Origin: Apostichopus japonicus
Taxonomy: Eukaryota > Echinodermata > Holothuroidea > Aspidochirotida > Stichopodidae
Assembly (NCBI RefSeq): GCF_037975245.1
Contig: NC_092576.1
Span: 23,357,111-23,421,110 of the forward strand
Reading direction: 5' to 3'
Length of the DNA: 64,000 bases
Shown: in pieces, positions 1-11,009 of the stretch
How the letters are laid out: each line of letters starts with the position of its first letter
Numbering within the stretch: the first letter of the stretch is position 1
Made by a program: the position numbers and the translations under genes
Notes under the pieces: generated by a model
What the model was told of the DNA's origin: nothing
The model's input: only the letters and a program-made list of their open reading frames with translations
Databases searched by the model: none

Positions 1-625
1 GTAAATGAGTACTACTCTCCCATAGAATCAATTGGGTTGACACAAATCAACAGTGTACATATATGCATTTCCAAGGAAGAGCAAATGCACAAAGAAAAGT
101 AACTTGAAAATGAGCATAGAAATCATTATAACATATAGTGTCTGAGTATACATTATAACCAATATCTAAGTTGACTTTAGTTATTATTTGATGTCCAAAT
201 TATTGGCAGAGACTATTACTTAGTGGAATGCCTGTTAAATTTTCTTCCTCTCGTCTCCTTTTTCTAACAAAAAAAAAACAGTAACAGTCCAAACTAACAC
301 AGCATAAGTTAACTTATGGCAATATGCTTTTGGATGAGTCTTTCTTTCTGTGACATTAACTTGTTTACCTGATGAATAAAATATGAATCATGACAAAACA
401 CACTAACACAGAATAAAAAAACGTATTACAATATGCCTTTTAATGTGGCTTTCCTTCTATGGCATATAAAACATAACAGTCCAATCTAACACAGGATAAA
501 TTCACTTAGTATAATATGCCTGTGAATGTTTCTTTCTTTGCATGACATTAACTTTATTTCTGATGAATCAATGTGTTGATTCTAACTGTTAACTTGCTGT
601 CCAAACTAATAATTAGATTATATAT

Positions 626-906
626 CATTAGCTTGTTTTTCAGGCTTCGGACCTTAGGGCTAATGTTTTTACATCCAGGCTGAATAATACTTTTTTGTTC
701 AAACACCAGGGTTTTTTGTTGATCATATGGTATTCCAAATTGAGGCGGTAATGAAGTGCAAAGTAGAAAGCGACAGCTTATGGAAAACTTCTTATGTTGT
801 TAAGCACGATGTTTGCATCTATAATGGTGGAAATTTGTGAAGGGTCCTCTCCAAAGACAAGAATCCTCTGGCTCTCATCCATCTCAATTTGAGTTTCTGA
901 CATGTC
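626..906 (-). pseudogene. SAMD3-like relic, C-terminal exon (unit 1)
   Basis: A clear acceptor (TTTCTCTTGCCAG) precedes DMSETQIEMDESQRILVFGE, then IIDANIVLNNIRSFP. After an in-frame TAA the reading continues AVAFYFALHYRLNLEYHM, NKKVLFSLDVKTL and, one frame on, PKVRSLKNKLM. The sequence IDANIVL...LNLEY...KVLFSLD...KV-SLKNKL matches the C-terminal pattern I recall for SAMD3-like proteins. It lies 3 kb downstream of the RWP block on the same strand, as a last exon would. Confidence 0.5.
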
Positions 907-949
907 CTGGCAAGAGAAAGTACAATTGGTTACTAGTTCTGATGAATGT

Positions 950-976
950 ATACAAACACACATACACACACACACA
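950..976. repeat. CA microsatellite (unit 1)
   Basis: Interrupted (AC)n just upstream of the SAMD3-like C-terminal exon relic. It creates artefactual CVCMCV frames. Confidence 0.9.
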
Positions 977-3362
977 TGGGAACTACAGCAATGGAGGAAG
1001 ACCCCTCTAAGCAGGGAATAACTGTTTATTTCTTGTTCTTGCAGTATTTAGGAAATCCAGTATTGTTTACCTTTGGGACAAGTAGGTGTGTAACGGCTAT
1101 GCAAATAGAGGTTTATTCACGTCACCCTTGCCTTTGATAATACACACTTTTAAAAAATATATATATTTAGACACGTTTTCAATATGAAACGTTGAACTTT
1201 ACACATGACGCAACCAGTGGCAACCTTTCAGGCTTCTAGTTGGACTCCTAGATTACCCCCTTGAATGAACCACTGGCATTGACAGGAGGCATAGGAGCAC
1301 ATGATGACCAACAAAAAAAAATCAGCATTATCCGAATAAAGCGCACAGTAATGTTTGGATATTATTCAAACTCCGAGTATAGGCCTAATAGTTTATAGTG
1401 TAGCTACATGTCTCTAGTTTCTTGCAACCTGTGTCATAAGCTACTACGGTAACTTCCTAACAGCAGAACATCAAACTAACGATGTCAAAACCTGACCACC
1501 TTGAAGTTTCCTCCATTCTTTTTCTCTACATAATGCATATAAATGATTACAAGTTTATCACCGAACACTGTGTTCACTGCGCCTGTGCTCTGTGATGCTA
1601 AGATGCTATTCAAGAAAAATGCTGGTCCTGAATGAATTGCAAGAGAACTGCAAAGAACTTTTAGTTAACCAGAGAAACTTTGGAAGCAGTATTGTTACCA
1701 GGATTTTAAGAGTTGTGTCCGCGGGATGAAACGTCTTAAAAATGGTTTGCGTCCTCACAGAAAAAAAAAAACTTTCGGCCGACAGTCCTCCATGGAAACA
1801 TGCTCTTTAAAATACCTCTACAGGAACGCACAATACTTAATTATAAATGAGCCTTGAGAAACATTGGGTTGTGTACAACGGATGCCTATAGTGATAGGTC
1901 TATAAAGTACATGAAAACGAATCATATGATGAAAGCTTTAAATAGTGTACAACAACAAAATTACTTTGAAATTCTGAAGCGGGAATTGTTCCGTAGAATA
2001 GTCACCATGTATGCTTCCCCTAGGCATCATACAGTGCACACCACTGTACGGGGTATACAACACCCTTACATAGCGTCTATGAAAATGTAATAGGCTATGA
2101 ATACGCTGTGTATGTCGGGACCCAATGCAAAGTAAAACGAGTGCCTAAAAAGAAAATGCAAGAATAAAAATACCGAACTTAGAGACAAATATAAATTAAA
2201 AAAAAATACTTAGTAGAAAATATTACGTAGTGATATCAATGGCACAAGAGCACGCCCTTAAAGGCCTAGTACTTGCTTACGTTTATGAGCCTATGTCGTA
2301 AGTTAACCATTAACAGTTACCCCATGCAATTATATTCAAAGTTGAACAAACTGTTCCTTTTTCCCGAACCACTATAAGCAAGTCGGCTCAACTTCAGCTA
2401 GTTTCGACACCGGTCCTATTGCAGTATGTAAATAACTTTATACGCAATGTCGATTGAAAACTCAAGCGCCAATGGCTACTTTTGACGACTGAAGTATGAA
2501 GTATATAGTTTACACTCACAAAAAGTTTATCTGAAGCATGTGGTCAAAGGGACTGCGAACTGTAAGGACGTTTGCGATGAAGAAATAACTGTGGTTTGAA
2601 TGCACACTTTACATAATTACATTTTCCCCACAAGAGTCATAAATTGTCTCAACAGGAAATTTGGAAACGCATCATTGACTACTTTCAGCATCAAAATCTT
2701 TGTAACGGGAGTGTTGTTATCCTTGTACTTTGGGGTTGATATTTATGATTAATTTGTTTTCAAACAAATTCAAGCATCTATACAAAAGATTGGAAGAAAT
2801 TTTGGTTCTTTAGAGAAGTCTATAGTATTTTGAAAAGAAAGAAAGAAAGATAATCATTCCAAAAATAATTTGTAAAGAATTCCGAGAACATATTACTGGA
2901 AACCTGCTCAAATCACGAACCCTGCGTCGTTTTATACTAGTTTACACAATTTACACTTTGACACCGAGTGATTATATCTACGAGTTGTGCAAACAGATGA
3001 ATATTTGTTCAACTCCCTGGTTTAATGTTGCAGGTGAAATTATACATGTCTCTTAACTTTTTATCGGAATTAGGAGTCGTTATAACGGCACGCCATTGCT
3101 TTACTAAAGATGCGATTTGAATTATTATACATGAACTCATACTTTTATTTCTGGCTTCATCATCTGTTATGAACAATGTGTAAACATTGTTGTGTCACAT
3201 TTTGAGTTGTGTTTAGTTGTTTCTACCTGCTAAGTTATATAACATGATTTAAAAAACAAAATACGAACCCACAGTTACAGTTTACTGTTAATCAATGAAT
3301 CCTATGTAGTGATGTGTCTGTTGTGTAAAGCTTTTCAAGATTGATTGCCCAACACAACAAAC

Positions 3363-3432
3363 GATAACACCACTGGAAACAAGTGGTAACAAACAGAAGT
3401 GGACAGAAGTGGTACCACAGAAGTGGTAACAA
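3363..3432. repeat. Short AGAAGTGGTAAC repeats
   Basis: AAGTGG(TA)AC occurs four times within 70 bases. Units 2 (about 24110-24165), 3 (about 45020-45080) and 4 (about 61265-61300) have different copy numbers. Confidence 0.6.
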
Positions 3433-4004
3433 AAGGGTATTTAATGTAGATCTTACCCCTACAGTATACTCACAAAGAAATGTTTAATATACCCGTTTAT
3501 ATTGCTTGAGTCCATTTTTATGCACTCGGACTTGAGACCAATTCCAATTTGGTATATCATCTCGCTTGGAAGAGTTCTTATTTTTGTCACACATTTTGTT
3601 TTTAGCCACAAATACTAAAAATATCTTCTTATTTAGAGCAAATTCCAAGAGAAGCCAAGTTGCTGCTATACGTCATATGGTAGATTCTTCTGGCACAAAA
3701 TAGAGTGGCTTTGCAATTTATATAGAGACCGTGTGTATACAGTAATTTTCACAATAAATAAATTTCAATTAGATCCTTTCATTGTTCAAAGCTGTTTCAA
3801 AGTTATGGTTACGAAGATAAACTGGTGATCGTAAGATATCATTTTGTGGAAGCTTCCAAGCAACTGCAATTTTTGACAATGTATGATTCATGGTTCTTTG
3901 CAAGTCCATTGAACGTTACCAACAATGCAATTTAGTAACAGTGTGAGAATTAAGATTTGGAATCATTACTAATCATCATTGCAACTTGAATATATCCAAC
4001 ATAG

Positions 4005-4945
4005 CTAAGATCTACCTAAATTTATTAATAAATTAATATAGGTCATATCACTTTCATCACTTTCCAGGAAAATCACGGGCCATCGTTCAAGTACCTCTTT
4101 GACTGACGGTGTGTTCATTACTGACTCCCTCCTTCTGTAAGCGCATGTAAGATACAAATGGGAATGGATTGTGGATATTTTCTTGTTCTTTTTTTGACAT
4201 GTCTGTAATAAGACGAGTTCTAGTTGTGTTGTCTTCACCAATAGGAAGCTCCGGCCTCCGGGAGGAAGATAAGCTCGATCCTCTTCAGTCTTTACGTTTT
4301 GGTGCTCATGTCGCACTGCCAGTGGTCAATCTTTTTCTTGAATTGACTTTGATCCCCTTTTCTCTCAGACACTGATTCTTTGCCAGAATTGCTTTGCAAC
4401 ATCCATACACTCCAATTGTGTTGGATATGCTTTAAATTGCCGCAATGCATTATATATTGCATCCAAAAGATGGCTTTTCATGTCCATGCCCAAGGTAAGT
4501 TGAATTACCTAACTCAAACATTAACTGTAACTTCGGTTTTAGCTCAAGAAGATGAAGTACCTCTGGTCATGAACCCTGTCTTAGTTTCATTTGCAAAGAC
4601 TTCATATCATCAGAGGAGCTGAAGATCATTGTATCCTGTGAGCTTTTCTCTAATGAGTCACCATAAGGAAAGCTACTACAGCTTGTAATGCTTAAATCAA
4701 GAGGAGAAAGTGCTGGAATGAGTACTGCTTTGGTAACTAATTTAACTGTTACAGCATTCTGGACCAAATCACTAATAATACGTGTTCCTTAATTTTAGAC
4801 TGAAGAAAATCACTCATTCCTTCCGTAAAATTAGAGCTGTGAGCCATTTCAAAAATATATTTGAGTAATAATATCAAAGCAAGTAATGTGTCTTACTCTG
4901 GTAGATAGAGTGTACCACAAATAATTGGAGCAACCGGAGCAAGGT
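4005..4945 (-). pseudogene. SAMD3-like plus FKNI-type relic, deleted form (unit 1)
   Basis: The RWP block (RRRESVMNTPSVKEVLERWP) is open at 4316-4005. The 3' part of the PB1-like region (NAVTVKLVTKAV) lies at 4767-4567. At 4777-4782 the sequence jumps to the start of the FKNI-type frame, with five filler bases (AATAC), removing 925 bases present in unit 2 (25489-26413). A short FKNI-type remnant (LLLKYIFEMAH-type codons) continues to about 4945. Confidence 0.6.
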
Positions 4946-4949
4946 CCAA

Positions 4950-6424
4950 TTTTCAAAATGGTTACCTCCAATACTTCCCTTTCCTTGTAATTTTATCTAT
5001 GGTCTATTTATAACTGCTAGGCCTAACGTTAGCCAACATTGAGGTCCCATCACACGAAGTTGGGATAGTAATAGTGTTAGAGTATAAGCTTTTCTAAAGT
5101 TAGTTTAACGTACTAAGTAAAACTACGAGAACTAGACTAACGAGGCAAACCTTTATATTAGATACAGGACTAGAGCCACAAACCGAAGTATCAGTACCTG
5201 ACGTATTCTTAACTAACTTATCATTTCCCTTTTATTTGAACTTCATCCCTTACTTTTATATTCCGGATCGATTTAATGCCGGCCAGCTCCGAGCTCTCTT
5301 CTGATCTGCTCTCACTCAATTCTCAGTACTACATGTAGAGTAAAGTAGGATGGATCAGTATAGGCTACTTATCGCGCACCTGTTGTTCTTCGAGCGCGTC
5401 GTTCTCGAACATTCGGACTATGCAAATAACGTAATTACATGTTTCTGATAGTTTCAATAATTTTATCGTCAATTAGATGAAACACTTCGTAAACAAAAGT
5501 TGTAAAAGAAATATATAAAGTGGATGAAACTTGGCGGGAAAACTGAACTACACGTTATGTCAGTTGATACAACACACGCAAAGAGGGTTATGTTAGGCTA
5601 ATTAGAGCAAAACTCAAACAGTGTCAGTAATGTCAACGGGCTATGATTTTTGTGTGGTGACCTACAACGGTTTTGCTGTGATAACTTTTCCAGCGAGCAA
5701 GGTTTTTCAGTGTAGGTGCATAAATTTTAATGTGCCATGATGTAATCATGTACCGCAATTACTACACGTCAGTGAAAAAGTTCTACCTATCGATACTTTC
5801 GCGGCCTTTTTTAGTTGAATAATATTTTAAGGTCACAGCCGGACGCAACCACAAGAACAGTGTGTTTGCCATTTTTGTTCTAACAAGTTTTCTAGTCAAG
5901 GGAAAAGTGTACACAAGAAACATTCTTTTGTCCAAATATAGCTGAAAGAAACATCTTATTCCTATTTGTATATATACAAAAAAAAAATTCACTTTGAGCT
6001 ACTTTGCCCTTCCCCCTTTCCCCCTTTTCATATTGCCGTTCTTTTCAAATTGCCATGGTGTCAGACACCTTCAAACTTCAACAATATTATTATAAAATGC
6101 CAATATGGCTAAATGCAAATAACGAACAGCGTAGAGAAGTATTCAGTCTATCACTTAACACTAGCAGCTTTGTAGGTGTAGTGTTGTAAGTTTTAGATTT
6201 GCTCAAATCATTAAGCTTAGCATATATAGAAACACTGAAATGTTATGATATAAACAGAGTCTTATCACGTTTAATTGTTTTGGAGCATTGTTCGCCATAT
6301 AAAATAACTGTCGAGTCATTATTAATGATGACTTTATGTTAATTTGCTCCTCCGGTAGTTTCTAGTATGTAAGTAACTCAGTAACTGGCTCTAAATCATT
6401 CCATGAAAATGAACTGTAACTCAC
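4950..6424. other. No gene seen: remaining part of GT last intron, unit 1
   Basis: Well-conserved sequence between the FKNI-type relic and GT exon 3, also at 26590-28068, 46610-48068 and 62950-64000. A 57-base insertion is private to unit 4 near 63505. No recognisable element. Confidence 0.5.
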
Positions 6425-8823
6425 ATTGATGATAACTGGCTTCCACGCATACGATTGCAAATTTTTGACATGTTGTGGGTAATTGTTAAATGGAAAGCGT
6501 CGAAGTTCGACATCACATAGCTTTCCGACCTGTGTAAACCGCAAAATACGAGAAACAGTAAGAATACAGAACAATTTGGGAAAGTAATGGACAATGATAT
6601 CAAAGTTCACCATGATAATCTAATGCACGTGAATTAGTTCCATGTTACAACTGCTACGAAAGTTCTTCTGGTATTATGCAGCTCAAATGTGTGGGTCAAT
6701 ACTGAGCAAGATGAATTTCACTCATCGCATCCACCCATCTATGGCGCCCAGCTCAAAGAGAGGACAGTTTTACATTCCCTCATCCCTTTTTTGTCCCTAA
6801 ATGGAATGAAATGTATAGATGTACTTAATTGCTATTGCTCATCACGGTGAAAGAATAAGATGACGATGTCAAGTCGACCTACGAACGTAAAAAGTGCTAC
6901 TTAATTCCTTGCTCTAAATTTCCTGAACGATAAATCACATATGATATTGGTCAGGGTTTAGAATTGTTGCAAGCAAGAACAGTGTATTACCCGGTGCAGT
7001 GTAATATTATGGACTGAACCGAAAGTGTAGAATGATCAGTTTATGCTTTATTATGTACGCAGCTTAATTTGAGAGACTTCTGACAGAATATCGATTTTAA
7101 TGGTTTGTTATTATGTTAAAGTATAGCAATTCTTGCTACTTTAACGCAATTAACTCAGTACATATTTTATTAGCTAGCAAGTGTTTTTCTGCATGACGAA
7201 AGTCGTCGTCCCGGATGCAAACGTAAGTCCAAATCTGTTAAAGATGCTTTTCAATAGACTTGATCAATATGTAGATATTGTTAGGTCAATTAACCATGAA
7301 TAATTCATAAATACATCGTAACATAGTTATATTTATTGCTTCCATGTATTTCAAGCCATACGGAGGCGATCACGTTATACACAGTGTTCTAATTTGCCAC
7401 TGAAATATGTATGAAAGGGACATGACTGGAAGGTTTTCCTAAAATCATGTGAAAATCTTATCCTACTAAAACGAATTATTCATATGCCATTATAATTAAT
7501 AATTTACATAAACATACCTTCTTACTTATAACTTACGTACTTTAGACAAATCATAAAAATCATATATTCATACTTTTCGTTTTATAGTGTTTGACAAGCC
7601 CAGATCATAGACTATTATTCTCTTTCCAGGCATATATTTTTGAGCTGTTCCGATGTAACCCATCGCTTCTTTGTAGTGATTGTCAGAGAATGCTGTGATG
7701 AGGACCAATCTGTCGTACATTTCGTCTACTGTAAGAACTGACACATCTAAATCAATGTGTACACCGCCAACGTGTGGTGGTATCGTAGTGTTAGGCTGAA
7801 TCTCCGAGTCATTTCTTCCACGTATGGGTATATTTATAACGATCGATTCGGCATATCTGTTAAAATCTCAATGGATAGAAATACAATGCAAGTAAGTCAG
7901 ACAACATTAAAATGCATGCTAATCTTAATAGATCACTGTAGACAGTCGTGTTTATGTGATAGAGATTGGTAAGACTACTGTTATCATTACATTCCTAAAC
8001 TTCTTGTTTTCTTGGAAATGATGCTTTAAATACTGATCGATTAATTAAAATAGACCAGGATACATAATATTACGTCGGAATGGCAATATTTGGAAGGACG
8101 AGGACAGTGACCCCTGGAGATTGGGGAGCCGTGCAAAGACGTCACCAGTTGTAATAAGAGGTAGATTGGAGTGAATATTGACAGGCAAGAGGGGTCTATT
8201 AAATACAAAATCACGTTTGCTGTGACACACCATAAAAGCCTATTGATATTAGAGTTATACTGTAAATGTTAGAAAATAGCAATTCAACACCGAAATGTCA
8301 CTTCATTGCTCACGGTAGACATAGATTGTTTATTTTATGATGTAAGTCGTTCGCAATAACTGCTAGAAGAAAAAATTGCAAGACAAATGTTTAGTTTCAG
8401 ACATTACCTTTTAAACAACCAGATTCAGACTCATTAATAATACGGCTGGATCACTGACTTTAGAACACAAATTAGAATGTTACATTCTCCAAGGAAAAAT
8501 TGTTAACGGCGTCTGTGACTTCAGACTACATGTTTAACGTGCATTAGCAACGGTAGTATCATAATTATATTCATTATGGAAATATATCTATCAAGAAACA
8601 AGTCGTCTCAAAATCCAATACACCATTATAGTTTGAATTGATAAAGCTTGCATATTAATTGCCACAATTGTCATTGAATGTTGATATTATTTACTACTAC
8701 ATTGATGATCTTACCATTTGATGGCACAATTAAAGTTGAATATTGCGTAACGTAGAATCCGACAAAGATTAAAAGCATGATACTGGCGATGAAACTTCTT
8801 TTTAAAACTGCAGTGCTGTCCAT
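6425..8823 (-). CDS. GT gene 1: glycosyltransferase-like protein, 5' three exons
   Basis: Exons at 8823-8715, 7866-7574 and 6529-6425 have the same lengths, splice phases and motifs as gene 3 and contain no stop. The protein begins MDSTAVLKRSFIASIML, then the stem, LITAFSDNHYKEA, IIVYDLGLS and YAWKPVIIN. The acceptor of exon 2 is slightly altered (CCATTGAG), and the split codon becomes D instead of G. The terminal exon would lie roughly 2 kb left of position 1, by analogy with genes 2 and 3, so integrity cannot be judged. The intron between exons 1 and 2 is 848 bases. Confidence 0.75.
8045..8233 (-). other. Conserved block in GT intron 1, possible alternative exon
   Basis: In the first GT intron an acceptor-like tract (TGTGTCACAG) is followed by an open frame containing FNRPLLPVNIHSNLPLITTG. 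The block is also at about 29690-29867 and 49690-49868. The copies differ by single-base indels (near 8090 and 49829), and exon 1 joins exon 2 in frame without it. I see no good donor at its end. It may be an optional stem exon in an ancestor or simply conserved intron. Confidence 0.2.
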
Positions 8824-9138
8824 TCTGACCTTTATTGATAAAATAGCGAAGATATAAACAGTTATTATTTATTTAGTTGGTTTGCTTGTCTCGTTATTAT
8901 ATGTGCTTTAATAAGAAGTTACTGATGTGTAAAATTTTCCCTCCTTATGTCGAACGGAAGACATTTGGCTCTAAAGCGGGTCAAAATGATGGAAATTTGC
9001 AATATATGAGTGAATACTGATTTTGACTTGTTCGCTCGGAGTTTAGAGCAAATGGCTCGTCCATATCACGTGATTAATTTACATACAGAATGTAAATGCC
9101 CGGAGGTACAGCACAGCAGTATAGCACGTACACTATGA

Positions 9139-9155
9139 TATATACGTCGTATATA
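9139..9155. promoter_or_regulatory. Palindrome upstream of GT gene 1
   Basis: Eight-base inverted arms TATATACG and CGTATATA around one T, 316 bases upstream of the gene 1 ATG. The palindrome is kept base for base in all three complete units. A transcription-factor site or core promoter element is possible; no function is shown. Confidence 0.3.
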
Positions 9156-9831
9156 CACGCCGCGACATTCCTCAATAACAATCGAGTGATTCTAGTCTCA
9201 TTTTAACCCGGACTTTCGAATTAATACAGTCTAAGTCAACTCATCATCAGTTGAATTTTGATTGTTGATGATGCCAGCAAACTCTTTGGTGCAAACTTGT
9301 TTGGAAGTGGAAGAAATTCTCCATATTTTGCCGTTCTATGAAGCTAGGGCCTAGCTTTAAATTTATTCTTAGCCTAACGTTCCCCAGGTCTTACGTGTAA
9401 CGCTGAAGTAAAAATTTTGAAATGTCGAGTCACATAAACGCCAGCATATCCGTAGCTCATGCTAATGACGTTAAAATATTGCATTGGCTAGGCTACTGTA
9501 CACATGCTACCATTTTAAGTAACGATATCACTGCCAGATCTATTGACAAGGCTGAAGCCTAGCCTATATTTTTGCAAGGAAACTTTGGAGCGAAATTATT
9601 TGATTTTCGTTTTGTTTTTGTTATGAAGGCCGAGCCTGGCTTTAGCCTAATCTAACTTACGCTATAGGCTAGGCTAAGTAGGCCTAAGAAATTAGTTAGG
9701 TACAGCAGGTTAAGTCTTTATGTTGCAATGATTGTAAGCTATGAGTTCCAGACAGATGTATTTAAGTGAGAACTTATCGTCACATGTTTGTAAATAATGC
9801 CCTTTTCTCTCTACAGGATCTTTAACAAAAC

Positions 9832-9990
9832 TTCCAAAGTTTAGGCAGAACGCTGTCTCTAATTACAGATTCAAAAACTTGGTGCATATCTCTGAGTACC
9901 AAATTTCAGCTCTGTACTCCCTGATAAGAAAATATGAGTCTCTGAAAAGCAAATATCACTTGAACAGTACTTAATTGCGACTCCCAAGGG
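9832..9990 (+). pseudogene. Remnant of the basic frame (unit 1)
   Basis: Only the distal part (FRQNAVSNYRFKNLVHISEY) remains. A deletion of about 500 bases joins GATCTTTAACAAAACTT directly to CCAAAGTTTAGG. Confidence 0.25.
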
Positions 9991-10327
9991 ATCTATTTGG
10001 TATACTTATTTCAAATGAATGTCCAATAGGCGTCTTAAATGTTTGTTGTGTCTGTCATTACCACGAGGACGATTCTGATTAATCCTTAGTAAATTCTTAG
10101 GTGGGGACAGTATGGGACCCACTGTATCTGAACATTACTTGACTTGGCATGGGAACAGGCCCTTAAATATTTAAATAATATCAGTGTCATTTGGGTGTTG
10201 TTTTTAAATAACTGTTTAAAAGCATAAATAGGAAGGTGGAAGGTTTTACTTGGGTGATTGAGTTGAACTCTAGCCTGATCACTTGTGTAAAGAGAAATGA
10301 CACAATATAGGTTTTATTCATATAAGT

Positions 10328-10691
10328 CTGGGGTGGGAAACCTGCGGCCCGCGTGCACATGTGGCACAGCCAGTGCTTTTTTGCGGCCCGTGATATGTCA
10401 GATAAAGAAAAAAATCAATATATTTTACATCATCACAAGAAACAGCTAGCTGCTTAGAATTTATCGGCACTAATGATGCTCTCAGGTAAGCCTATGTTCC
10501 CCATTAATTATCAACTGTACTGTATTGACATTATGTATTTGTGAAAACAGATTAGGTACACACACCTATTGCTTGAAAGTCCTCAGAATCAAAGATTTGA
10601 TATCTACAGCAGGTCGTTGGTTAGGTCCGGCCCAGTCAATTTTTCAGTCCTTATGTCTGGCCCATTTACTAAAAAAGGTTGCCCACCCCTG
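10328..10691. mobile_element. Old hAT-like (Charlie-type) MITE, unit 1
   Basis: The ends are CTGGGGTGGGAAACC and GGTTGCCCACCCCTG, near-perfect inverted repeats of the CAGGGGTGGGCAACC type, followed inside by GCGGCCCGC and GGCCCAGTC typical of such elements. It is present at the same place in three units, so it predates the array. No convincing 8-base target duplication survives. Confidence 0.65.
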
Positions 10692-10742
10692 AGTATAACA
10701 TGTAATATTGTTCAACTGTCTATTTCACCGTCTTATGCTTAG

Positions 10743-11009
10743 ATTGACACTGACGTTGATCAAGCTGCAACTGTCTTTTCTAGTCTATCTTCTCATGCAA
10801 TCATGCTTGTTCATGAATATCGTGTTACAATGTTATCAGTTATGCAAAGTTTCATGAAACATTTCGGATTTCTCGTGTTCTGTAAGTGTAAAAGACATAG
10901 TGTGTGTGATGGTCTCTTAACGTCATGTAACTTTGACTCTGATCAAGGAGTTTTACACATATCATCTCTTTTGAAATATATAGAGTCTCATTTGTTTTCG
11001 CTTTGTTAA
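10743..11009 (+). CDS. Unrecognised 88-residue open frame, possible exon (unit 1)
   Basis: After an AG acceptor-like site (TTATGCTTAG) the frame reads IDTDVDQAATVFSSLSSHAI, LVHEYRVTML, MQSFMKHFGFLV and ends SHLFSLC. Unit 3 keeps exactly the same length open. No family is recognised. An internal GTAAGTG after TTCT could act as a donor and end an exon early. It lies downstream of the MITE and would belong to a plus-strand transcript, for which I see no start. It could equally be chance. Confidence 0.25.
   Translation: MDTDVDQAATVFSSLSSHAIMLVHEYRVTMLSVMQSFMKHFGFLVFCKCKRHSVCDGLLTSCNFDSDQGVLHISSLLKYIESHLFSLC

Larger units (their letters stand above)
912..3990. other. No gene seen: relic intron region, unit 1
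   Basis: Counterparts are 21903-24740, 42350-45660 and, shortened, 60040-61360. It separates the SAMD3-like RWP block from its C-terminal exon. Units 2 and 3 keep about 220 bases (23648-23871) that unit 1 lost. Plus-strand frames here (e.g. 1854-2090, 23640-23957, 44053-44406) vary in length between copies and match nothing I know. Confidence 0.5.

Noticed and set aside
778-975. 65-codon minus-strand frame starting MCVCMCVCIH
   Set aside because: The start lies in the CA microsatellite. Only the part after the acceptor at 906 resembles a protein, and it is annotated as a SAMD3-like relic.
1854-2090. Plus-strand frame shared by units 1, 2 and 3
   Set aside because: It is broken in unit 4 and shows neither splice signals nor family resemblance. 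Sharing is explained by the duplication.
4169-4375. Plus-strand frame MWIFSCSFF... (also in units 2 and 3)
   Set aside because: Shadow of the minus-strand SAMD3-like RWP block, which shows the recognisable motifs.
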